In this document: positions 35,294 through 45,534 of the stretch, in pieces
How the letters are laid out: each line of letters begins with the position of its first letter
Numbering within the stretch: the stretch's first letter is position 1
Origin: Turnera subulata
Taxonomy: Eukaryota > Streptophyta > Magnoliopsida > Malpighiales > Passifloraceae
Direction: 5' to 3'
DNA length: 64,000 nt
Assembly (NCBI GenBank): GCA_028386065.3
Contig: JAKUCV010007224.1
Span: forward strand, 1 to 64,000
Made by a program: the position numbers and the translations under genes
The notes under the pieces: generated by a model
Database searches by the model: none
Told to the model about the DNA's origin: nothing
Seen by the model: the letters and a program-made list of their open reading frames with translations, nothing else

Positions 35294-38200
35294 CTGCAAT
35301 AAAGGAGATGGGAAGATGGTAATTTTATAGTTTTAAGGCCGATAAAATGTCAGGAAGAAAGGAAATAATCACAGTGAGTTAAAAGAGAAATTACCAGAAG
35401 TGGATGATTAGCCTTAAGAAAGCTGTTGTCCACTATAACTTCTTTCCCATCAGACCTATCAAGTAGCAATTCACATAAATGTTAAGAAGTAGGCAGATTG
35501 AAATCAAAAGAAAACTGAATCACCAAAACCCACTGCGAACAATCCAAAATTACATACTAACAAAGCTTGCATATTCCCCAGTCATTTCCAGAAGCACAAC
35601 TGCATACAGAATTCATCTACAGCCTAAAATTCCACAAAATTAGGGAACGGTTGCAATAGCATAAAAAGGGTTAATGTGAATGCATTTGGTTTCAGTTGTA
35701 CTATGGGGGATGTCTTACGGTTGGTATCTAGGGTATTATTAGAAAGTGAATAAACTAATATAGTATTGGCCCAGGATGAAGTCCTTGATGCTAATGGAGT
35801 TGTAGAACAAAGTTCTCCAAATGAAATAAAAAAAAAATAGCCAAGAAAAGCAAAATAGGACTTTTGCAGGCTCTGAAACAGTGACAGGAAGCAATTCAGC
35901 AGAACTAATGATGTAGGGTAGAGAATAGGATAGAGAATAGAAAAACTCAAAATAGCACAGAATCTAGCGGAATACGCAATCAGAATTGTTTAGGAACAAT
36001 AGGAATGATAATTAGGGTTTAAAACCACTAGAGACGTATAGTCAAAATAAGATAATAATAAGCTACCGAAAACTAAAGCTAACATAACCTATTTATACTA
36101 GAGAAAACCTAAATATAAAAGGAATACTACGCGTGAACAGTAACGGACTGCTACAGTAACACGTGAATAGTGACATGCGAATAGTAACTGACCCAACATA
36201 ACAATAAAATAAAATATTAAAATACTAATAATTTTGCTCCTGCATCAATCCCCTCCGGTTGAAAACAGCTTGTCTGCAAGTTGATCTTGCCCCGATTATG
36301 TGGATGTCCAATCAAACCTTGCCAACCTTTCTTGCCTTTGAACTTCGAACACAAATTGTCTTTCAGCTTGCTGTTAAAATCTACTAAGCATCGAACACAC
36401 ACTCCACAAGATCCAAACTCCTTAGAAGTTGATGAAAACATTTGAAGTAGACCAGAATCCACATTCCTCAAGCTTCCTTCAATGATTTTCTTAACTTCTG
36501 TTTTCATTCTAGCACTTTCCTGTTCAGATTCATTCTCGACAAAGTTCAACCATATAGAATCAATTACATCTATATCACCCTGCACATGGGAGACCCCATG
36601 CATGCCAGAATACTTATCTATCTTTGGCCAAACTTCTGCACTCTTCTCGAAGGTTAGTTGCACAAAATTGTTGCTATAATCTATCTCCGAAAGTGACTGA
36701 GTAGTGCAATTAAAAGGTTCTTGGAAATCTGCTATTGTTGCTGCAACCTTCTCTTTATTATCATCTTGCTTGTTCGTAGCAGTTTCTTCTGGTATTGTTG
36801 CTGTAACATTCTCTTTACCCTCATCTTGCCTGCTCATAGCAATCTCTTCTAGAGGAAAGACATCATCATCATCACTATAAGTGTCATAGATTGGTGGAGA
36901 ATTCCAATCTTCTTCCTCACATTTGTTTGTCATCAACAACAACCTGCTCTCCTCCTCTTGATATCCATCTTCTTCGTTATCATTCTCTTCATCCGGATAT
37001 CCATCCTCTTCATCCTGCTCATCATTAACAGGTTCAAATGCCTCCTCTTCTTCATCTTCCAAGTTCGTTGAATTCACCCTACCTTGTGGACAACTATAAG
37101 AGAAGTGTCCCTTTTCTCCACAAATAAAACAACGAATGCGAGACTCATTACCGTCCTTAGAAGCTATAGGACCAGAACTGATTTGAGGCTTCAGTTGTTT
37201 AGAATTGTGACCTTTGTCACTTCTCTCTCCGTTGCTTGAATTCCTTGCACCAAAGCGATTATTCACCGCACCACCTTGGCTGGATTTGTGAGCATCCAGG
37301 TCAAATTTATTACCATGAAAACCACCAGCAGGTTTCTGCGCAATCCCATCCATTCTTCCGAACAAAGGACGCCTTGCTCCATAGCGTTGCACTCGTTTTT
37401 CAGCCATCAATGCATATTGACGAGCATCTTCAAGATTAAACAAACGTACAACTCCCATCTCATCCCCAACAGCTCGGTTTAAACCTGAAAGATAACGAGG
37501 TGCCAATTGTTCCTTGGACTCTCTAAGACCAATGTTAGCACCACACTTCTGGGATCGAGTCCTCGGGCCTTGGCCTGGACTTTTGGCCTTGCCCTTCCCC
37601 CGACCTATGGTGGTGAACCAGACTCTTGAAGGGAGTCTGAACCTGAACTCGTTAAAGGGAGCTCTGACCTCTAGGTGTTTACTGAATATGACTTGGTTCT
37701 TTCATTCATAGTAGGGCCCTTTAAATAGGACTTTGAGTAGTACAGGAATAGAAGTACATCCTTACTCTAATAGCAAATATTAAAGACAGAATCATAGTCT
37801 AATTGGAAAGCAATAAAAGACATAATCACGGAAATAATAGCAGATCTCTAGGAGAACAGCTTATTGCGAAATAAGAAATATAAAGTTGACTGCAGGCTAA
37901 CTAAGGAAAGAAGGATAATGATGATGGTCAAAAGTCAATGACAGCATTGTGATTTGCTAAATCAATGTCCTTGAACTTTGTTGACCTGATCAATGTGGAC
38001 GCATAATTCCTGCCTATGAATGCGTCCATAACAACCAACTCTAATCAATAGTTTGTTAAATTTAGCCGTATACTCCTCCACTGTCATGCTTCGCTGTCTT
38101 AAAGAATGAAATCTCTCATATAACTCCATAGCATAATCAGATGGCAAAAATTGCTTGCGCAACTTTCTCTTCATATGTTCCCAAGTGTTGATTTTAGGCT

Positions 38201-41200
38201 TTCTTTGACGTACACGTTGCTCCTCAACTCTCTTCCACCATTGAAGTGCAGCGCCTTTCAATTTAAGCTTAACAAATAACACTTTTCGCTTTTCAACCAA
38301 AGGTTTCCACTCAAAATAATTCTCCAAACTTGCATCCCAATCTAAATAGTCTTCCATATGCATCTTTTCAGAAAAATCTGAAACTTCTATCTTAATTCCA
38401 CCACTATTCAGATCTAAAGCATGAACTAACCTCTCTTCAAGTCCGCCTCCTGCTGCGTTGCCTGCAGCTCCAGCATTGTGAAAAGGGTTTTCTTCATTAA
38501 TGTCATCAACTTCCGTTGATTCCGCCCCTTGACTACCTTCCGGTATATCTGCAGGGTTGGTGTTGCCTTCCGGAATCTCCATTCGGCCTGCCACCGGTTC
38601 CTGTCACCGTAGAGCGCGCATATCTCGCGATAATGCTGCAACCTGACGCTGAAGATCAACTAGGATATCTTGCAGATTTTGATTTCCTTGCCCACGACCT
38701 CTACCTCTGCCTACCATGGTGTCGTTTTCGCAAACCTATTCGCGAACGTTTCGCTCCGCTACCAATTGATGTAGGGTAAAGAATAGGATAGAGAATAGAA
38801 AAACTCAAAATAGCACAGAATCTAGCGGAATACGCAATCAGAATTGTTTAGGAACAATAGGATTGATAATTAGGGTTTAAAACCACTAGAGACGTATAGT
38901 CAAAATAAGATAATAATAAGCTACCGAAAACTAAAGCTAACATAACCTATTTATACTAGAGAAAACCTAAATATAAAAGGAATACTACGCGTGAACAGTA
39001 ACCGACTGCTACAGTAACACGTGAATAGTGACATGTGAACAGTAACTGACTCAACATAACAATAAAATAAAATATTAAAATACTAATAATTTTGCTCCTG
39101 CATCAACTAACATGGTTGTTTTATGGATCATAAAAACGACTATCCCTAAGCAAGTCTTTGGTAATGCAAATGACATAAAGAAGGATGGTATCCTCCCACC
39201 ATCCCCCCTTCAAGTGACAAGGTTATAGTTATTAGTGATGAATTATCAGCAATGGACAAATTCACGGGTGTGAAATTAAAAACAATCTTGAAATACCAAT
39301 GCCCGAAAAGAAGGATTCATGTCTCCCTGTTGTACTGCCAAATGGAATATAAGGAATTCAAAATCACGTTAAATCTCTTAAGCTTTGGCTCTGTATTTAA
39401 AAACATGAAAAAGAAAAATTATGAAAGAAATGGAAAAAAGAAGAAAAGAACATTTTAAACTCTTGGTTCCCATATGGCTAAAAGTCAAAAGCTAAAACGC
39501 CTACCCCATCAAATAAGAAAAGGTATTCCTCAGCAAACATCACAGTTTAACAAACACAAGAAACCCTCCCAAACACCTGGACAAAATGCTCTTTAATCTT
39601 CTTCCTCCTTTCATGCATTGTTCATCCTTCAATCAAAGAACTAGTCAATACATAATTTGTTTTTGATACTAGAAGAGTATCCCATTGACACAGGACTAAC
39701 CTCTCCCAAGCTTAGATTGGCGCCTGTTAAGGTGGGCACCCTACCAACTACGCATGCTCCATACGCATCCCTAAGATACCCTGGTAGATGCTAGTCAATA
39801 CTCAAATTTATAGTCTACTCATTCCATCATGTCGTTCTTTCGGTGCACCAACTTATCACCTGCTCTCCGTGGTATAGTCTAGATTTGGTGTCTCCAGTGG
39901 AATGAATTAAATGTTTCACGACTCATTACGTTGGAGCTAAAATAACAATTAAAGGCACAAGTTAATTGCCAAACGGGAATCAACTTTCATGAACTGACAA
40001 TGTTGCCTTAATTACCTAAGACTATACTCCCTGAACACACTAGACAAAACATTAAGTTGTGGGTAGCATCATTAACAGACCTCAGATTGTTAATCTCAAA
40101 GCACGTTCCACCTTTACAGATGGAGTAACTTAGGCTGCGTTTGGTTGTAGAACAAGATGGGACGAGACTAGACGGGACTGGACTGGACTGTGTCTTGAAA
40201 AGCTGTTTGGTATGCTATGGACAGAAATTGTTGTCCTGTGGACTAAACTGTATAATGTCTATTTTGCCCCTGATATAATTTTAACGTATTGTTTGTCATT
40301 TTTTGTATACGTCACCTCCAATAACATATACAGACCAACAACCTAGTGACTAAAATTATTAGATATGAAAATTTGTAAATATTTAGATATTGAAATTTTA
40401 AAAATTAACATTTTTTACATGTTTAATATTTTTAAAGTAAAAACTAATAGGTAAAATGATTGATGAGCTTCGAGTTAAGCAACACTATATTGTTATTATT
40501 TATTTAATATTTAATATCTGATGATTATTATTATTTATTTTTAATTCTAACTTAATCCTTCGAAAATGATTTCACCCCATGATGTCTAAAGTGAATAGAC
40601 AACTTCTGTGAGAAAATGTCCTTTTTGTCACTATATGCCCAAAGAGGCCTATAATCAACAATTAGGTATGTAAGCATATAATATTTCCTTATGAAATTTA
40701 GATATATCCAAGGAATGATGCATTTAAAAAAAATTAGATATATGCAAGGAATGATGCATTAAAGAGACATATAAATATGAGAACTAGGGTTTGCACGGAG
40801 ATAAAATTGTCACCAAAGCCATATATTTTGATAAATAGGAACTGACACAATTGTACAAGCTGTGGCTTCAAAAGGAATTATGATTGCTACAATCAACTCA
40901 TCTAAAGAAAAGCTCCCTCTGTAAAAAGAAAAGAAAAGAAAAGAAAAGCTCGGTCTGCAAACACCTAAAACCACTTTTACCCAAAAAAGGTGCAGTTTGC
41001 CCACACTAAACCTTGGGAACTGAAAGAGAACCAGGACCAAAAAGAAGTTCATTGCTATGCCAAGACATAAAAGTTCATAATACTTAGTTTCATATTTTTC
41101 CTCCCATGTACATTTCTAATGTGTCGTATGTCTAATTAGCACCACCTCCCTGATTATGTACTCTAAATACTAAGGTTCCAGAACATTTTGGTACCATTAA

Positions 41201-41491
41201 GATGGGTCACATATATGCATGTGCGCATCTATGAGATGACAGGCCATTTTCAAGGCTTGTACAAGGACATTAAGTTTTGCATGAACAAGATACAGCAGAA
41301 AAGGGACAAAGTTTTCGTCTGCAAACTTAAGCAAACTGGCCTATGGCTGTATCAATGCACTTGCACGGACTTGTCCAATTAGTTTTCGCCCTATCGCTTG
41401 CACCAAAATGCAACAGACATTGGACACGGTTCTGTTCTATCAACATAAGCAAACAGGCCTGACTCAAATTCCATGTCATGAGCTTCACAGT

Positions 41492-41528
<37 letters not shown>

Positions 41529-44330
41529 CAAACAGAAAAGCATTCTTTGATGCTGATGCCCTCAGAAGCTAGAATTCGAGCAATTCCACTCATACAAATC
41601 TCTGTCTAATATTATTGAAAATTTAAGAAGGTAACAACTACTCGAAGTGGTAGCAAATGAAGTAATGAATCCTGATGCAAAGGAAGTATGGCAATGTTAA
41701 ACCATGATGCTTGTCCATTTATTTCCTCTTGCTATCTTCATTCTTTATTTCCTCTTCTTTCGTTTGATAAGTTTCCTCAACCTCAGACACTAGAATTAAG
41801 ATTTAATAAGAACAGTGTGGAAGCTTAAAACAGATTATGAAAAATCGATCCTTTCCAACCTACATTTGAAGATTGTCCAAGAAAATTAATTTCCAAAAAA
41901 CCCTCAAAAAGCATCTTCTGCACTCCATTCACTTTTTTCACTCTTCCAAATACTTCAATTAAACACTTCACCTCTTCTTCCATAAATTGCATGCAACAGA
42001 AAACCACTCAACAAGTGAGTGGAGGCATCAAAGGATTCCGAATAAGCAAGGAAAAAAACGGTAAAAAACTTCTATAACTAAGAAACCTTCAAGCCAAGTG
42101 ACCATGTGCCAGTGCTACAAGATTATATCATTCAAAACCAGAAGACCCTCTTGCTGTCCTGGAATCAAGGCATGCGTTGGTTCTTTTAAACCTATAAAAG
42201 AATTGACATTAAACTTCGTGGTGCAGTGTGGCACTAAGCCTACATAAATTACCCTCGGGATAAACATTCTCTCCTTTACTAGTAGGTACAGAAACCCGGT
42301 AAAAAAGGGGCATTTTGGGTAGATGAAACACCATATGTAGCCTATAATTAAAGAACTTCACTTAACAGATACTGGATAATTTTTTCAATGGAGAAGAAAA
42401 CTCTAGTGTAACTCATATCTTGAACATATAAATCAAAGAAACAAACATATTCCAGTCAGTAGGTTTAAATGGCATACCTCAGCACTAAGAAGGACACCAG
42501 CACATCCTGAACATTATCTGACACAGAAGCTGACAAGCTTATTGGCCTGATGATCTTCAAAATAGTAGGAGGATTCGTTGCATTTTCATCAATGGACTTG
42601 TGACTTGAATTACTGCAATCTTGGTTTTCATACTGCGTTTGTTCAGGTGTACCAGTATAACAAACAACAATATCTGATGGCGGACTTTGCAACAAGCCAG
42701 GTTCAATCAAGTCAGCATCTTTCTTAAATCTCTTCACAGAGCCAGACTTCCTTCTCTTAGAGCCAATCCGGCGACTGTTTTGAACAGTTTCCAAATGATC
42801 AATCATGAGAATCCCATTCGCATGACTGTTGGCTTCAAAAATCCTTACTTCTTCAAATTGCGCTGCAGACCTGTCTGTATTTGCATCATTTCCAGATGCT
42901 GCTCCTCTTAGCTCGCTTAGTTTGGGATCATATTCATTGTCATCATTCCTTTCAAAACTCTCTTTGGAAACATACAAAGAACCGTTCTCATCAGTTTTCC
43001 TGGAAACTTTTAAAGGGTGTGCATCTCCATTATTAGCAGCTTCAATACCTGAGGCCACAAATTGGGTAGGGGTACCCATACCAGCAAGGAATGAGTTGCT
43101 TAGAGAAGTAGAGGGTAAAAGACCTATTTCAACATCCATCATGGTACTGCCAGCAGAAGAACGAGGCTGCTTCTTTTTGGGCTGAGTATGAGGAGCTCCA
43201 TGCTTGCGTTTACGCTTTCGTGAAGATTTACCAGATCGCAAGCTTTAAGTTCATGATAAAAGAGGAAAGGAAGAGAGATCAAAAGAAGAGAAAGAAATAG
43301 CAAAAAGGATAGGAAGGTCTATGAATACCAAACTTGAAGAATCTGTATTTGATTTCAGTTGCCAACTTTCTAACAAGACTAAGCATCAAAAAATGGCAAA
43401 ACAAAAATTCTCAAGGCTCGTAAAGTCGTGTAGAGCGGATCATTTGAAAAAATATGGTCAAGTAAACACTAACAGATAAAGCATAAATATGTTGCTTCGG
43501 TTTTCCTTAGATATTATGTGCACGGACCACGGAGACAAAAACCTCAGAGAAAGGAGAAAAGAAATATATAATGTAGAAAACCTACCTCTTCTCAAATGCA
43601 TCAAGAACATCAGAGCATGACTGCAAATTCTCCAAAGGCTCCCACGTGTTGGCGGTCTCAGGCCACCCTCGCCTTCAAAACAAGCATAAATCAGAATTGA
43701 GAACACTAAAAGCCAGCAATGCGCAATAGTTCAGAAGAGGGCTAATTCTGCACTCAAATTAGATGATGCAAGAACAAGTAGAGTTTTAGTCACGTACCAT
43801 TTGATGAGATACTGGAACTGACCCTAGAGTTATGCAATATTCCACCGCCCACCATCGATAACCACAGCAACAACAAACAGCAATGACAGAACTTAAGACC
43901 AATAGAGAAGATGTGGGGGTGGGTTGACAAAATTAATTACAAGCAGAGAACAAATAAAAAGGAGAAGGAAAAAAAAAAAAAAAAGGGGAGGACAGACCTT
44001 GTGTTTCCGTTTGCGACGAATAGCCTCGATTTCAAAGTAGCCCTCAGCGAGCTTAGGAGGGCGTTCTTCCTGAGCCCCATCTTCTTGGTCTTCTCCCTGA
44101 GTCCCATCTTCTTCGACGTCTTCCGCCTCCTCTTCTTCTTCTTCTTCTTCTTCTTCTTCTTGTTCTTCCTCTCCCGCTTCCGCTTCCGCTTCCGCTTCGG
44201 CTTCGGCTTCGGCCTCCGCCCGATTCTCAACAAACCCACCTCCCTCTTTCACTACAGCACCCTCCTCTGCTTCACTAATCACCACCCCAATCAACCCGGG
44301 ATTTGCGGTGGCCTTTCTTTTCCCCTTCAT
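35252..44330 (-). CDS. LHP1: LHP1/TFL2 chromodomain protein, six exons
   Basis: Spliced minus-strand gene. Exons are 44330-43998, 43823-43798, 43672-43586, 43242-42478, 35455-35395 and 35293-35252, all with GT/AG junctions and matching phases. They total 1314 nt, or 437 residues, close to the 445 of Arabidopsis LHP1. The order is an acidic Glu-rich N-terminus with an Ala-Glu repeat, then a chromodomain (about 98-149: [34 protein letters not shown]) with the aromatic positions Y/F98-99, W120 and W123 in place. A basic nuclear-localisation stretch RKRKRKHG, the conserved [10 protein letters not shown] and [12 protein letters not shown] words, and a C-terminal chromo shadow domain (about 376-435: [19 protein letters not shown] to [11 protein letters not shown]) follow. 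In Arabidopsis LHP1 binds H3K27me3 and works with Polycomb repression of flowering genes. Here intron 4 (7.0 kb) carries a retroelement. All residues I could check are intact. Confidence 0.93.
35395..35455 (-). CDS. LHP1: LHP1 exon 5
   Basis: 61 bases from acceptor TTGATAG to donor GTAATT. It encodes [20 protein letters not shown] of the chromo shadow domain. It lies 7,022 bases from exon 4. Confidence 0.9.
35456..35908 (-). other. LHP1 intron 4, part near exon 5
   Basis: Non-coding intron DNA between exon 5 and the retroelement. Its last bases, ACTAA (35904-35908), are the left copy of the target-site duplication. Confidence 0.75.
35909..36247 (-). repeat. 3' LTR of the gag-only element
   Basis: 339 bp, TG...CA on either strand. 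On the minus strand it contains CTAGTATAAATAGG (near 36095), a likely TATA box, and three GTGAACAGTAAC-type words. Confidence 0.92.
36217..38717 (-). pseudogene. Ty3/gypsy gag split by a solo LTR
   Basis: ATG at 38717 (MVGRGRGRG) opens a gypsy-type gag. It has one TGA at 38606-38604 and then a clean frame through the capsid-like core ([30 protein letters not shown]). The frame is interrupted at 38033-37533 by a 501-bp insert flanked by ACCAA. It resumes before [16 protein letters not shown] and continues through a zinc knuckle ([14 protein letters not shown], about 37140). A highly acidic tail ([21 protein letters not shown]) follows. The frame passes the polypurine tract and ends inside the 3' LTR. 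There is no protease, RT or integrase. Movement would need enzymes from another element. Confidence 0.88.
37533..38033 (-). mobile_element. 501-bp solo LTR inside gag
   Basis: The plus strand starts TGTTAGCACC and ends TCCATAACA, so the ends TGTTA/TAACA are inverted. ACCAA flanks both sides (37528-37532 and 38034-38038). The insert lies exactly between two gag pieces that would otherwise be adjacent. It contains a 9-bp-arm hairpin, TGGACGCAT/ATGCGTCCA (37996-38029). No gene inside. Confidence 0.88.
38767..39105 (-). repeat. 5' LTR of the gag-only element
   Basis: 339 bp, nearly identical to 35909-36247. It precedes the primer-binding site on the minus strand. Confidence 0.92.
39106..42477 (-). 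other. LHP1 intron 4, part near exon 4
   Basis: No coding exon recognised. Starts with the ACTAA duplication. It includes a possible DNA-transposon-like patch beginning GGCTGCGTTTGGTTG at about 40133 (no matching far end found). An AT microsatellite lies at 41497-41524. A short Lys/Glu/Phe frame at 41825-42007 cannot be tied to LHP1. Confidence 0.6.
41495..41524. repeat. (AT)n microsatellite
   Basis: About fifteen AT dinucleotides in LHP1 intron 4. Confidence 0.95.
42478..43242 (-). CDS. LHP1: LHP1 exon 4
   Basis: 765 bases from acceptor TTAAAG to donor GTATGCC. It encodes the hinge with RKRKRKHG, the conserved internal words and the first half of the chromo shadow domain, ending FLVL plus two bases of the next codon. 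Confidence 0.93.
43586..43672 (-). CDS. LHP1: LHP1 exon 3
   Basis: 87 bases between TTTTGAAG and GTAGG. It encodes [18 protein letters not shown] and [11 protein letters not shown], the second half of the chromodomain. Confidence 0.92.
43798..43823 (-). CDS. LHP1: LHP1 exon 2 (26-nt micro-exon)
   Basis: A 26-base exon between CTCTAG and GTACGTG. It encodes GQFQYLIK plus two bases of the Trp codon. It is too short to find as a reading frame, but it exactly fills the chromodomain gap between exons 1 and 3. Confidence 0.9.
43998..44330 (-). CDS. LHP1: LHP1 exon 1
   Basis: ATG at 44330 ([12 protein letters not shown]) through codon 111, ending AAG before donor GTCTGT. It encodes the acidic region and the start of the chromodomain. 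The Ala-Glu stretch is written by a GCTTCC/CTTCGG microsatellite and the Glu run by (CTT)n on the plus strand, so its length may vary between individuals. An upstream TTG-led extension in frame is not needed. Confidence 0.92.
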
Positions 44331-45488
44331 TTCTCTCTCTTTTTTCAATTCTCTGTGGTGTGGTGTGGTGTGGTTGGTGGAGTGGGTTTATGTAGGGGTT
44401 TTCGGTTGTCTATTTGGTGGGTGGCTTCTGTTCTCTCTGCTTCTTCTAAGGGTGAAGTGGAAAAAAACAAAAAAAAAAAAAACAAGACTCCAACTTTGAG
44501 ACCTCAGAACTTGGGATTGGAACAATAACAACGACGACCCAGAGGTGAGGTGCTGCTGTTAGATACTACTGTTCCTTGATCAATCTCTTCTTTTCTTTTC
44601 TTGTTCTTCTCTCTTGTTTTTGCTCTTGCCACAACCCAACTATTTATTTATAACTTCTAATTCTCAGCAAAATAATCTAACACTAACTTTTGATTTATAC
44701 ACTTTGGTCATGTCATAACTCATAACCAATAAAACAAAAGCCGATCCCTATATTTTTAAACATAGTTAGCTAAATGTTATCTTAATTCTCGTCCCCAATT
44801 TATTTTCTTGGGGATTAATTGAATGTTCCATTAAGATATATATAATTATCATAATTTTAAGACATGTAATTCTACGCTAACTTATATAAACTATGTATGC
44901 TATTTATTTTAGGTTCTTTTTTTTTTTCAATGATTTTGCTTAAAAAAATCATTTAAAAGGAAGCTTGTTACCCTACAACCAAATAGTTAGAGAAAAAGAG
45001 AAATTCTTCTACCGTATTTGCATGTAGTCCATCGACTTTTAACTAATTAAGAGTTTACTTCATTTGCTCTATCCGTATACTATTCATTTGATAGTATAAA
45101 TTTTGGATTTTGTCTGCGCCTCTAATCACATTTTCTAGAAAGTGTATATATGAGGTGCAAACAAATACGCAACCAAAAGCCCAAAATCTGTCTATAGTAA
45201 TGCCTGATAGCGACGGTTGAGAACTAGGAACAACTGTGAAAGAGTGAAAAGCGGATTCATGAATATATTGTGTTGTCATGTAACTTGAAGTCTAACATTA
45301 TTACAACCACCATATTGATTTTATTTTCAAAATGCAAAAAACATTAACTGATTTAGGAAAGGTTAAATGGTGAATTATGAGGTCGGTGGCAGTACCAAGA
45401 GTTCAATGTATTTGTAATGAAAAATCTTAATCAAATTTTGATTTTATTAGGAACTAGTGTACATGGAAATACAGACTTATCGAGATAA
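44331..45488 (-). promoter_or_regulatory. LHP1 5' untranslated region and proximal promoter
   Basis: The first 60 bases upstream of the ATG are, on the minus strand, an A/C-rich repeat (CCACA)n (44357-44381) followed by a purine-rich stretch. This is typical of plant 5' untranslated regions. Further upstream the DNA is AT-rich without genes. I could not fix a TATA box or start site. The LINE begins at 45505. Confidence 0.5.
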
Positions 45489-45534
45489 ATATGAATCGTA
45501 GTATTTTTTTTGAACATCCGATCTATTTCATTCA

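Larger units (their letters stand above)
35909..39105 (-). mobile_element. Gag-only LTR retrotransposon in LHP1 intron 4
   Basis: Two 339-bp LTRs (35909-36247 and 38767-39105) start TGATGTAGGG and end CTCCTGCATCA. The flanks are a perfect ACTAA duplication (35904-35908 and 39106-39110). The primer-binding site (minus strand TTGGTAGCGGAGCG, about 38766-38753) and polypurine tract (CCGGAGGGGAT, 36258-36248) are in place. Only gag lies between them, so it is non-autonomous (TR-GAG type). I count about six differences between the LTRs, so it is fairly young. It lies in the same orientation as LHP1. A 501-bp solo LTR interrupts gag. Confidence 0.93.

Noticed and set aside
40131..40640. Possible MITE starting GGCTGCGTTTGGTTG
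   Set aside because: The start resembles plant DNA-transposon ends, but I found no matching inverted end or target duplication.
41825..42007. 60-codon minus-strand frame within LHP1 intron 4
   Set aside because: It has no similarity to LHP1, no suitable splice context and no recognised domain.
43911..44528. 205-codon plus-strand frame rich in Phe and Arg
   Set aside because: It is the antisense shadow of the Glu-rich LHP1 exon 1 and its 5' untranslated region.
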